A stretch of DNA of 64,000 nucleotides from NCBI GenBank assembly GCA_040902725.1, contig JBBDWU010000009.1, positions 124,001 to 188,000 on the forward strand. Reading direction: 5' to 3'. Position 1 is the stretch's first letter. Each line of letters opens with the position of its first letter. The position numbers and the translations under genes were made by a program. Positions 7,869 through 15,245 of this stretch are shown here, in pieces. The DNA is from JACVRU01 sp040902725 (GTDB taxonomy: Bacteria > Actinomycetota > Thermoleophilia > Gaiellales > Gaiellaceae). The notes under the pieces were generated by a model. The model made no database searches. It was not told where the DNA came from and worked only from the letters and a program-made list of their open reading frames with translations.

Positions 7869-8912
7869 GTGGCGAAGCGGGTCGGAATCCTCACCGGCGG
7901 GGGCGATTGCCCGGGCCTGAACGCCGTCATCCGCGCCGTCACGCGGCGCTCGCTCGACCGGGGCCACGAGGTGGTCGGCGTGCGCGAGGGGTGGCGCGGC
8001 CTGGTGGAGGGGATCTTCGAGCCTCTCGATGCCCGCGCGATCTCGGGAATCCTCCCCCGCGGAGGGACGATCCTGGGCACCACGCGCACGAACCCGTACA
8101 AGGTCGAGGGCGGGGTCGAGCAGGTGCTGCGCCACGCCGAGGGCCTGGACGCGCTCGTCGCCATCGGGGGCGAGGACACGCTGGGCGTCGCCGCGCGACT
8201 CTACGCGGAGCACGACTTCCCGGTCGTCGGCGTCCCCAAGACGATCGACAACGACCTGGCCGCCACCGACTACACCTTCGGCTTCGACACCGCCGTGACC
8301 GTCGCCACCGAGGCGATCGACCGGCTGCACACGACCGCCGAGTCGCACAACCGGGTCATGGTCGTGGAGGTGATGGGCAGGCACACGGGCTGGATCGCGG
8401 TAATGGCCGGGATCGCCGGCGGGGCGGACGTGATCCTCATCCCCGAGCAGCCGACCACGGTCGAGGAGGCTTGCCGGGAGCTCGAGCGCCGCCACGCGCG
8501 CGGGAAAGACTTCTCGATCATCGTCGTCAGCGAGGGCTACGAGCTCACCTACGAGTCCGGCGAGCGCCGGCTGGTGGCCCAGGGCGCCCCCGCCTCGGAC
8601 CAGTTCGGCCACGTCCGCCTCGGTGGCGTCGGCGACGCGCTGGCGCGCGAGATCGAGGAGCGCACGGGCTTCGAGACCCGGGTCACGGTGCTCGGCCACG
8701 TCCAGCGCGGCGGCACGCCGACCCCGCGCGACCGCGTGCTCGCCACGCGCTACGGGCTCAAGGCCGCCGACCTCGTTCACGAGGGCAAGTTCGGCCGCAT
8801 GGCGGCCCTCCAGGGCGACGCGATCGTCGATGTCTCGCTGGCCGAGGCGACTGCGAAGCTGAAGACGGTGCCGCCGGACTGGTACGAGGTGGCGCGGGCG
8901 TTCTTCGGCTAG
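7869..8912 (+). CDS. pfp: 6-phosphofructokinase, group III, probably PPi-dependent
   Basis: A 347-residue phosphofructokinase (EC 2.7.1.11/2.7.1.90) of the mixed-substrate group. The nucleotide/phosphate loop is GGGDCPGLNAVIR (residues 10-22), the donor-site motif is GGEDT (100-104), the catalytic base motif is PKTIDND (123-129), and MGRHTG follows. Family knowledge: enzymes with Asp at the position of E. coli Gly104 and Lys at Gly124 use pyrophosphate rather than ATP; here these are Asp103 and Lys124, as in the actinomycete PPi enzyme. PPi use is therefore inferred. Start is GTG, leaderless style. Its stop TAG overlaps the stop of the convergent gene within CTAG. Confidence 0.9.
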   Translation: MAKRVGILTGGGDCPGLNAVIRAVTRRSLDRGHEVVGVREGWRGLVEGIFEPLDARAISGILPRGGTILGTTRTNPYKVEGGVEQVLRHAEGLDALVAIGGEDTLGVAARLYAEHDFPVVGVPKTIDNDLAATDYTFGFDTAVTVATEAIDRLHTTAESHNRVMVVEVMGRHTGWIAVMAGIAGGADVILIPEQPTTVEEACRELERRHARGKDFSIIVVSEGYELTYESGERRLVAQGAPASDQFGHVRLGGVGDALAREIEERTGFETRVTVLGHVQRGGTPTPRDRVLATRYGLKAADLVHEGKFGRMAALQGDAIVDVSLAEATAKLKTVPPDWYEVARAFFG

Positions 8913-9454
8913 GGCTCGCCGACCAGCCGTCCCACCGTGGCGGCGGGCACGATCACGGCGTCCACGCCGGCGCGCTCGAGCTCCTCGATCTCGGCGGGCC
9001 CGGCGACGGCGAGCTCCGCGATCGCAAGCTTTCCCGCCGGCACGTCGGGGAGCAGGCCCAGGACCTGCTCGAGCCCGGCTCCGCGCAGCAGCAGGATCTC
9101 CGGGTCGAGACGCTCGAGCGCGAGCTGGAGCTGGTCCTCGTCGAGCACGGCGACGACGCAGTCGAGCCCGGCTTCGAGCGCCTCGCCGTAGGTGCGCTCG
9201 AGCCTTCCGTCCTCGGCTTCGAGCCCTTCGACTTCCACCACCCAGGCGTCGGCCTCTGAATCGGTCGCGGCTCCGAAGGAGAGGACGGGCAGTTCGGTCG
9301 CCCCCCGCAGTCCGGCGATGTCGCCGCGAACGACGATCCCCTCGGCGCCGCCCGACTCGGCGGCGCGCGCGGCGTCGGCGCCGGTGACCTCGGCGAGGAG
9401 CGAGATGCCGTCCCCTTCCGAGATGGCCTGACTGAAGCGGCGCTCGCCTCTCAT
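8909..9454 (-). CDS. Degenerate indole-3-glycerol-phosphate synthase-like barrel
   Basis: The 181-residue product resembles TrpC in order and spacing: FSQAISEGDGISLLAEV corresponds to the first catalytic strand, LPVLSFGA to the LPVLRKDF strand, and AIAELAVAGPAEIEELERAG to the VAESGI strand and following helix. The catalytic lysine of the EVK motif is threonine here, the LRKDF lysine is absent and the ESGI serine is lost, and the chain is about 80 residues short of TrpC. It is therefore unlikely to make indole-glycerol phosphate. It may be a ligand-binding or regulatory derivative. Stop overlaps that of pfk (CTAG); a TAGCAT box lies at 9467-9472. Confidence 0.6.
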   Translation of the reverse strand: MRGERRFSQAISEGDGISLLAEVTGADAARAAESGGAEGIVVRGDIAGLRGATELPVLSFGAATDSEADAWVVEVEGLEAEDGRLERTYGEALEAGLDCVVAVLDEDQLQLALERLDPEILLLRGAGLEQVLGLLPDVPAGKLAIAELAVAGPAEIEELERAGVDAVIVPAATVGRLVGEP

Positions 9455-9496
9455 CCGTCCGCGCGGATGCTATCCGAGCGCCGGTAGCGTTCCGTG

Positions 9497-11005
9497 ATGC
9501 GCGTCGCCCTCGCCGCAGCCCTCGCCGGGGCGTGTCTCGCCGGCCTCGCCCCGGCAGCGACGATCGTCGGTGGCGCGGGTGGCGAGCGGCTCCTGGGCAC
9601 GCCCCGCGCGGATCTCATCCTCGCCCGCGGCGGCCGGGACACGGTCGAGGGGCGCGGCGGCAACGACCGCATCGCCGTCCAGTACGACGGCGCACGCGAC
9701 ACGGTGCGCTGCGGGCCCGGACGCGACGTCGTCAACGCCGACCGGATCGACGTCGTCGCGGCCGACTGCGAGGTCGTCACCCGCCTCATCTCGCGCGATC
9801 CCTACACGGTTCCCGACGGGCAGCACGCCTCGCAGGCCGAGCCCGACGGGCTCGCCGTCGGCAACCGGGTCGTGACCACCTTCCAGACCGGCCGGCGCCA
9901 CGACGGCGGCGCCACGGACATCGGCTTCTCGACCTCGACGGACGGCGGCCGGACCTGGCGGGCCGGCCACCTGCCAGCCGTCACCGTCCATTCCACGCCG
10001 GCCGGCACAGCCTCGTTCGCGTCCGATCCGGTGGTCGCCTACGACGCCCGCACGGGAACGTGGCTCATCTCGACGCTTGCGGTCTCGGCCAGCCGCACCG
10101 AGCTGTACATGAGCCGTTCGGCGGACGGAATCCGCTGGGGCCGCCCCGTCGTCGCGGCCGTCTTCGACGGCACCGACCTCGCCTACGACAAGAACTGGGC
10201 GACGTGCGACAACTGGCCGCAGAGCCCGCACTTCGGCCGTTGTTACCTCGCCTACACGGAGCACATCGGGCGGCCGCCGGAGCTGGCGGTGCAGACCTCC
10301 GACGACGGCGGCCGAACCTGGTCCCCACCGGTGCTCGCCGTGCGCTCAGCCGAGGTCGTGGGCGTGCTGCCGCTCGTGCGGCCGGACGGCGCGCTCGTGA
10401 TCCCCTATCTCGGCCCCGGCGAGATGCAGTCGGTGCGGTCGCTCGACGGCGGCGAGACGTTCGAGGCGCCGGTCCGGATCGCGCCCTACGACTTCCGCCG
10501 GGTCGCGGGTGGAAGGCTGAGGTCGTTCCCGCTCCCGACGGCAGACGTCGACGCGGCGGGCCGCCTCTATGTGGCCTGGCAGGACTGCCGCTTTCGCCAG
10601 GGGTGCGGCGCGAACGACATCGTGCTCTCGACCTCGGCGAACGGAACTACGTGGAGCGACCCGACCAGGCTGACACGCGACCCCGGCACGGCCTTCGTCC
10701 CCGAGCTCGCGGTGGATCGGGCAACGGGGCAGCTCGCCCTCGCGTACCACAGCTGCCCCTCGCGTTGCCGGGTCGACGTCTTCCTGTCGACCTCCGAGGA
10801 CGGCGGCACGACGTGGACGGCGCCCCAGCGGCTGACGGCGCAGTCGATGCGCTTCGAGTGGATGCCGACCACGACGTCGGGCCGCATGCTCGGGGACTAC
10901 ATCGCGGTCACGTTCGCGCGCAACCGGCCGGTGACCGTCTACGCGCTCGCCTCCGAGACGCTCGGTGGGAAGCTGCGGCAGGCGATCGCCGCCACCCGGC
11001 GCTAG
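9497..11005 (+). CDS. Secreted BNR-repeat (sialidase-fold) protein with RTX-like N-terminus
   Basis: A ~502-residue exported protein. The signal peptide MRVALAAALAGACLAGLAPA is followed by short glycine/aspartate repeats (GGAGGERLLGTPRADLI, GRGGNDRI) like hemolysin-type calcium-binding motifs, then a beta-propeller with Asp-box repeats of the form SxDGGxTW (STDGGRTWR, TSDDGGRTWS, SEDGGTTWT). Six-bladed BNR proteins include sialidases, but no sialidase FRIP/arginine triad is obvious, so activity is unassigned. A TAGCGT box at 9485-9490 lies six bases before the ATG; a GTG at 9494 is the other possible start. Confidence 0.75.
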   Translation: MRVALAAALAGACLAGLAPAATIVGGAGGERLLGTPRADLILARGGRDTVEGRGGNDRIAVQYDGARDTVRCGPGRDVVNADRIDVVAADCEVVTRLISRDPYTVPDGQHASQAEPDGLAVGNRVVTTFQTGRRHDGGATDIGFSTSTDGGRTWRAGHLPAVTVHSTPAGTASFASDPVVAYDARTGTWLISTLAVSASRTELYMSRSADGIRWGRPVVAAVFDGTDLAYDKNWATCDNWPQSPHFGRCYLAYTEHIGRPPELAVQTSDDGGRTWSPPVLAVRSAEVVGVLPLVRPDGALVIPYLGPGEMQSVRSLDGGETFEAPVRIAPYDFRRVAGGRLRSFPLPTADVDAAGRLYVAWQDCRFRQGCGANDIVLSTSANGTTWSDPTRLTRDPGTAFVPELAVDRATGQLALAYHSCPSRCRVDVFLSTSEDGGTTWTAPQRLTAQSMRFEWMPTTTSGRMLGDYIAVTFARNRPVTVYALASETLGGKLRQAIAATRR

Positions 11006-11133
11006 GCGAGGCTGACCGAGACGACGCCGTCGTCGGGCTCGGCGCCGGTCGTCCAGCTGAGCGCCTCGTAGAAGCGGCGCGACCGCGGGAGGTCGAGCAC
11101 GCCGAGCGTGATCAGGCTGAGGCGCTGCTCCAA
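11002..11133 (-). pseudogene. N-terminal fragment of a VOC/glyoxalase family protein
   Basis: A TTG-initiated 43-codon frame just after the aldehyde dehydrogenase stop reads LEQRLSLITLGVLDLPRSRR then FYEALSWTTGAEPDD, the first beta-alpha unit of a vicinal-oxygen-chelate (glyoxalase-like) protein, and then stops. The rest of the ~120-residue domain is missing: the frame ends in the stop codon of the convergent BNR gene (shared CTAG). It is most likely a remnant left by deletion, although translation as a microprotein cannot be excluded. Confidence 0.6.
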
Positions 11134-11134
11134 C

Positions 11135-11932
11135 CTAGACGCCGACGGGGTGCCAGACCGTCTTCAGCTCGAGGAAGGCCGCGATCTCCCACGGGCTCTG
11201 GACGTCGGCGCCGCCGCGGTGGATGCGCTTGACGTTCTCCGCCGCCGCCCGCTCCAGGTCTGGCCCTAGGCCGTCGGCGCCGGTGAGGTCGAGCGCGTTC
11301 ACGTCCATGTGCGAAGCCAGCCAGGGCGCGAGCTCGTGCTTGTGGCCGGTGAGGATGTTGACGACGCCGCCCGGGACGTCCGAGGTCGCGAGCACCTCGG
11401 CGAACTCGACCGCGGCGAGCGGCTGCGACTCCGAGGCTACGAGCACGGCGGCGTTGCCCCCCACCAGCACAGGCGCGAGGCGGGTCACGAGCCCCCCGAG
11501 CGCGGGCTCCTCGGGCGCGAGCACGCCGACCACGCCGGTCGGCTCCGGGATGGTGAAGTTGAAGTAGGGCGCGGCGACGGGGTTCGAGCCGCCGAGCACC
11601 TGGGAAAGCTTGTCGGCCCAACCGGCGTACCAGACGATGCGATCGACGGCGCGCTCGACCTCCGCTCGGCCCGAGCAGAGCTCCGCGAACTCCGAGCCCC
11701 GGTGCTCGAGCATCTCCGCCACCCGGTACAGCACCTGCCCGCGGTTGTACGCGGTGGCGGCTCCCCACTTGGCCTGCGCGCCGCGCGCGGCCTTGACCGC
11801 GTCACGGACGTCCTTCCGCGACGCCCTCGCCACGTTCGCGCCCTGCGCCTCGTAGGTGCGGCCGGACTCGGAGCGGGGAAACGCTCCGTCCACGTAGAGC
11901 TTGTAGGTCTTCCGGATCGGCAGGCGGGTCAT
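11135..11932 (-). CDS. Short aldehyde dehydrogenase-like protein without catalytic domain
   Basis: A 265-residue protein matching only the N-terminal and coenzyme-binding part of the aldehyde dehydrogenase fold (YKLYVDGAFPRSESGRTYEA, YFNFTIPEPTGVVGVLAPEE, LVGGNAAVLVASESQPLAAV, VPGGVVNILTGHKHELAPWL). The C-terminal domain carrying the active-site cysteine is absent, so it cannot be a normal dehydrogenase. It overlaps the full-length enzyme gene by four bases (ATGA). Family knowledge: actinomycetes often carry deoC followed by a full and a short ALDH gene; the short one may form a mixed complex with the full one. That role is inference. Confidence 0.85.
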   Translation of the reverse strand: MTRLPIRKTYKLYVDGAFPRSESGRTYEAQGANVARASRKDVRDAVKAARGAQAKWGAATAYNRGQVLYRVAEMLEHRGSEFAELCSGRAEVERAVDRIVWYAGWADKLSQVLGGSNPVAAPYFNFTIPEPTGVVGVLAPEEPALGGLVTRLAPVLVGGNAAVLVASESQPLAAVEFAEVLATSDVPGGVVNILTGHKHELAPWLASHMDVNALDLTGADGLGPDLERAAAENVKRIHRGGADVQSPWEIAAFLELKTVWHPVGV

Positions 11933-13404
11933 TCGAAGTCCAGGTAGGGCTCGAGCCCGTGCAGCCCGCCCTCGCGGCCGAAACCGGACTCGCGGTAGCC
12001 GCCGAAGGGGGAGGTCGGGTCGAAGCGGTTGTACGTGTTCGCCCAGACGACGCCGGCGCGCAGCTGCTGGGCCATCCACAGGATCCGCGAGCCCTTCTCC
12101 GTCCAGACGCCCGCCGAGAGGCCGTAGGCGGTGTTGTTCGCCTTCTCGACGGCCTCGTCGGGCGTGCGGAACGTCAGCACGGAGAGCACGGGGCCGAAGA
12201 TCTCCTCCTGCGCGATCCGGTAGCTCTGGGCGACGTTCGTGAAGACCGTCGGCACGAACCAGTAGCCCTTCTCGGGGAGCCGGCAAGCCGGCTGGAAGAT
12301 CTCGGCGCCCTCCTCGCGACCGCTCTCGACGAGCTCGGAGATCTTGTCGAGCTGCGGGCGCGAGTTGATCGCCCCGATGTCGGTGTTCTTGTCGAGCGGG
12401 TCGCCGACACGCAGGGTCTCCATCCGCCGCTTCAGCTTGGAGATCGTCTGCTCGTAGATCGACTCCTGGACCAGCAGCCGCGAGCCCGCGCAGCAGACGT
12501 GGCCCTGGTTGAAATAGATGCCGTTGATGATCCCCTCGACGGCCTGGTCGAGGGCGGCGTCGTCGAAGATCACGTTGGCGGCCTTGCCGCCGAGCTCGAG
12601 CGTCAGCCGCTTGCCGGTGCCGGCGAGCTCGCGCTGGATTGCTTTGCCGACGTCGGTTGAGCCGGTGAAGGCGATCTTGTCCGTGCCCGGGCTCTTCACG
12701 AGCTCGGCGCCCGTGCTCCCGTCGCCGGTGACGATGTTGACGACGCCGGGCGGCAGCTCGGCTTGGCGGAGGACGTCGCAGAAGAGGAGCGCCGTGAGCG
12801 GGGTGGTCTCCGCGGGCTTGAGGACGACGGTGTTGCCGCACGCGAGCGCAGGCGCGATCTTCCAGGCCAGCATCAGCAGCGGGAAGTTCCAGGGGATGAT
12901 CTGGCCGGCGACTCCGACCGGGTGGGGCTTCCGGTTCGGGAAGGCGTACTCGAGCTTGTCGGCCCAGCCCGCGTAGTAGAAGAAGTGGGCGGCCGCGAGG
13001 GGCACGTCGACGTCGCGCGACTCCTTGATCGGCTTGCCGCCGTTCAGCGACTCGAGCACCGCGAACTCGCGCGAGCGCTCCTGGAGGATGCGCGCGATCC
13101 GGAACAGGTACTTCGCCCGCTCCGAGCCGGGCAGCGACGACCAGCCGTCCTCGTAGGCGGCCCGCGCCGCGTCGACGGCCAGCGCGACCTCCGCCGGGGT
13201 CGCCTGGCCGACCTCGGCGAGCGGCTCCTCGGAAGCCGGGTCGATGGTCGTGTACGTCTCGGCCGGCTCGACCCACTCGCCGCCGATGTAGTGGCCGTAC
13301 CGCTCCTCGATCCGGACGACGTCGCGCGACTCGGGGGCCGGCGCGTACGACCAGTCGCTCGGGACGACCGGCGTGCGGTCCTGCCTGCGCTCGACGTCGC
13401 TCAC
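11929..13404 (-). CDS. Aldehyde dehydrogenase family protein
   Basis: An NAD(P)-dependent aldehyde dehydrogenase of about 491 residues. Visible motifs are the cofactor-binding PWNFPLLMLAWKIAPALACG, the KPAETTP lysine, FTGSTDVGK, LELGGKAANVIF with the general-base glutamate, the catalytic cysteine in FNQGHVCCAGSRL, and EEIFGPVLSV. I favour the GTG at 13404 over one at 13431 because GGTGGGAG sits at Shine-Dalgarno distance. It lies 93 bases after deoC on the same strand and probably oxidises acetaldehyde or a glyceraldehyde derivative made by DeoC (inference). Confidence 0.92.
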   Translation of the reverse strand: MSDVERRQDRTPVVPSDWSYAPAPESRDVVRIEERYGHYIGGEWVEPAETYTTIDPASEEPLAEVGQATPAEVALAVDAARAAYEDGWSSLPGSERAKYLFRIARILQERSREFAVLESLNGGKPIKESRDVDVPLAAAHFFYYAGWADKLEYAFPNRKPHPVGVAGQIIPWNFPLLMLAWKIAPALACGNTVVLKPAETTPLTALLFCDVLRQAELPPGVVNIVTGDGSTGAELVKSPGTDKIAFTGSTDVGKAIQRELAGTGKRLTLELGGKAANVIFDDAALDQAVEGIINGIYFNQGHVCCAGSRLLVQESIYEQTISKLKRRMETLRVGDPLDKNTDIGAINSRPQLDKISELVESGREEGAEIFQPACRLPEKGYWFVPTVFTNVAQSYRIAQEEIFGPVLSVLTFRTPDEAVEKANNTAYGLSAGVWTEKGSRILWMAQQLRAGVVWANTYNRFDPTSPFGGYRESGFGREGGLHGLEPYLDFE

Positions 13405-13409
13405 GGCGC

Positions 13410-13449
13410 GCTCCCACCTTCCACCCCCCACCCTTCAAGGGGTGGGAGC
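13410..13449 (-). promoter_or_regulatory. Hairpin sequestering the ALDH ribosome-binding site
   Basis: GCTCCCACC (13410-13418) and GGTGGGAGC (13441-13449) are perfect 9-base complements. The interval can also form an alternative inner stem (CCACCC with GGGTGG). On the minus strand the 3' arm of the outer stem is the GGTGGGAG that would act as Shine-Dalgarno for the dehydrogenase start at 13404. The element sits between deoC and the dehydrogenase and could tune translation of the second gene, or act as a processing or termination site. Confidence 0.4.
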
Positions 13450-13497
13450 GAGGCTAGCGGCCAAACTGCGCCGGCCGTGTGCCGGATGTGCGCCAGC

Positions 13498-14436
13498 TCA
13501 GTCAAGGGTGAAGTAGTCGGGGCTCTGGTACGCCCCGGTCCGCTCCTTCCGGATCTGCATGAGCACGTCGTTCAGCAGCGACGAGGCGCCGAAGCGGTGC
13601 AGGTCGGGCGTCAGCCAGTCCGGCCCGAGCGTCTCGTGCACGAGCACCAGGTGCTGGATCGCCTGCTTCGAGGCCCGGATCCCGCCGGCCGGCTTGAACC
13701 CCACCTTGCGGCCGGTTTCGTCGTGCACGTCCCGGATCGCCTCCAGCATCACGAGCGAGACCGGCAGGGTCGCCGCGGGCGAGACCTTGCCCGTCGAGGT
13801 CTTGATGAAGTCGGCGCCCGCGGCCATGGCCAGAAGGGATGCGCGCCGCACGTTGTCGTACGTGCCGAGCTCGCCCGTCTCGAGGATGACCTTGAGATGC
13901 GTCTCGCCGCAGGCCTCCTTCACGCGCACGATCTCGTCGTAGACCTTCGCGTACCGCCCGGAGAGGAAGGCGCCGCGGTCGATGACCATGTCGATCTCGT
14001 CCGCGCCCAGCTCCACCGCCGAGCGCACGTCCGCGACCTTGAGCTCCGTCGGGTACTGCCCTGACGGGAACCCGGTCGCGACCGACGCGACCTTGACGCC
14101 GGAGCCCGCGAGCCTTTCCTTCGCGACGGGGACGAGGTTCGGGTAGACGCAGACCGCGGCGACGGGCGGCACCGTGCGGTCGACCGGGTCGGGACGGACG
14201 GCCTTGGAGCAGAGCGCCGCCACCTTGCCGGGCGTGTCGGCGCCTTCGAGCGTCGTCAGGTCCATCATCCGCACCGCGAGGTCGAGCGCCCAGAGCTTCG
14301 ACTCCCGCTTGATCGAGCGGCCGGCCAGGGCGGCGGCGCGCTGCTCGACCGCGACCTGGTCGACAGAGCCGATCCGCGGCAAGCGCGGCTCGAGCGGAAG
14401 CTCGAACCCGCGCGGGAGAGCGGGCGCTTTCGCCAT
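13498..14436 (-). CDS. deoC: Deoxyribose-phosphate aldolase
   Basis: A 312-residue class I aldolase (EC 4.1.2.4) that splits 2-deoxyribose-5-phosphate into glyceraldehyde-3-phosphate and acetaldehyde. The Schiff-base lysine is in DFIKTSTGK and the second active-site lysine in GFKPAGGIRASKQA; the aspartate of the ELGADEIDMVID strand is also present. It is longer at the N-terminus than the ~220-260-residue minimal enzyme, as is usual in actinomycetes. The -10 box TAGACT (14443-14448) lies six bases before the ATG, so the mRNA is probably leaderless. It is followed by two ALDH genes that could consume the acetaldehyde. Confidence 0.95.
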   Translation of the reverse strand: MAKAPALPRGFELPLEPRLPRIGSVDQVAVEQRAAALAGRSIKRESKLWALDLAVRMMDLTTLEGADTPGKVAALCSKAVRPDPVDRTVPPVAAVCVYPNLVPVAKERLAGSGVKVASVATGFPSGQYPTELKVADVRSAVELGADEIDMVIDRGAFLSGRYAKVYDEIVRVKEACGETHLKVILETGELGTYDNVRRASLLAMAAGADFIKTSTGKVSPAATLPVSLVMLEAIRDVHDETGRKVGFKPAGGIRASKQAIQHLVLVHETLGPDWLTPDLHRFGASSLLNDVLMQIRKERTGAYQSPDYFTLD

Positions 14437-14442
14437 GCTCTC

Positions 14443-14448
14443 AGTCTA
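14443..14448 (-). promoter_or_regulatory. -10 box of leaderless deoC transcript
   Basis: TAGACT on the minus strand lies six bases before the deoC ATG. The divergent membrane-protein gene starts at 14450, so the two units are only 13 bases apart. Confidence 0.45.
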
Positions 14449-14449
14449 G

Positions 14450-14794
14450 ATGCGCACCCCTGTTCTCGCGATTCTCGGGCTCGGCATCGCAGCGCTGTTC
14501 GCGTCCAACGTCGTCTCGCTCGCGGACGAGACCGGGCCTGCGATCTGGGCCGGCGCCGGCGCCGCCGCCATCGCCGGTGCGTTCGCGTTTCGCTTTCTCG
14601 TCGCCCGGCCGCCCGCCCTCCTGACGCGGCTCACGGGCAGGCGCGGCCTCCTGCTGCCCGTGGGCGCAGCCGCGCTCGCGTTCGTCGTCCTCAGCTCCTC
14701 CTCGGAGGAGGCCCAGCTCGTCTCGCTCGCGTTCTTCGCCGGCCTGCTCTCGGCCGCAATCGGCGCGTCAGCCCGCCGGCGTGGAAGGACCTGA
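14450..14794 (+). CDS. Small hydrophobic membrane protein
   Basis: A 114-residue protein with about four hydrophobic helices (TPVLAILGLGIAALFASNVV, PAIWAGAGAAAIAGAFAFRF, GLLLPVGAAALAFVVLS, LVSLAFFAGLLSAAIGA) and a basic C-terminus ARRRGRT. I recognise no family. It is divergent from deoC and its last 27 bases overlap a small basic gene on the other strand. The regular hydrophobic pattern supports coding, but no known function follows from it. Confidence 0.6.
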   Translation: MRTPVLAILGLGIAALFASNVVSLADETGPAIWAGAGAAAIAGAFAFRFLVARPPALLTRLTGRRGLLLPVGAAALAFVVLSSSSEEAQLVSLAFFAGLLSAAIGASARRRGRT

Positions 14795-14965
14795 GTAGCG
14801 CAGCGGCAGGATGCGCCTCAATAGCTGCCGGCGGCGATCCCGCCTTTCCGTCTCGATCCGATTCCGCTCGCGCCAGCGGCCGACCACAACCTCGAACGCT
14901 CGGCGCTCTTCGGCCCACCTGGCGAGCTGCTCGCGCTCCTCAGGCGTCAAATTCCTCTTCGCCAT
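14768..14965 (-). CDS. Small basic coiled-coil protein
   Basis: A 65-residue product rich in Arg and Glu (MAKRNLTPEEREQLARWAEE, then RRAFEVVVGRWRERNRIE) predicted to be mostly helical, ending in a short proline-rich tail. GAGGGAGAAC just upstream of the ATG is a good Shine-Dalgarno site, which supports translation. The 5' end overlaps a shorter upstream frame. No family recognised. Confidence 0.5.
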   Translation of the reverse strand: MAKRNLTPEEREQLARWAEERRAFEVVVGRWRERNRIETERRDRRRQLLRRILPLRYSGPSTPAG

Positions 14966-15041
14966 CGTTCTCCCTCAGCAGACGAAGGACGAGATCGAGC
15001 TTAGCGTCGATCCTCATTACGAACGTGATCAGCCCATTCAC
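14940..15041 (-). CDS. Possible microprotein upstream of the small basic gene
   Basis: A GTG-initiated 33-codon frame reads VNGLITFVMRIDAKLDLVLR then LLRENDGEEEFDA. The amphipathic helix with an acidic C-terminal tail resembles small conserved helical proteins, and the frame overlaps the next gene in the other phase, as coupled genes do here. The same frame is open upstream to another GTG. Evidence is limited to composition and context. Confidence 0.35.
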   Translation of the reverse strand: MNGLITFVMRIDAKLDLVLRLLRENDGEEEFDA

Positions 15042-15173
15042 GACCTCACGCTCGAGCGGATCTGAGCCTCGCCCCCACCACACGAACCAATTGTCAGTCG
15101 ACGAACGGGGACCGGCAAGACGCTCTCCGAGACATGTCTGCCGCGCCGGACCTCGTCAGGCGTGCTGCCAGCG

Positions 15174-15245
15174 ATGTGGCTGGTCTTCTTCGGGCTCGTG
15201 TTGATCGTGCTCGGCGGGCTGAGCGGAATTGGGCCGGCTGACTAG
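15174..15245 (+). CDS. Possible single-helix membrane microprotein
   Basis: ATG at 15174 opens a 23-codon frame, MWLVFFGLVLIVLGGLSGIG and then PAD, a plain transmembrane helix. Its TAG shares the tetramer CTAG with the stop of era on the opposite strand, the same junction seen at five other convergent pairs in the window, which is the main reason to list it. The 130 bases upstream hold no recognised element. Confidence 0.3.
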   Translation: MWLVFFGLVLIVLGGLSGIGPAD

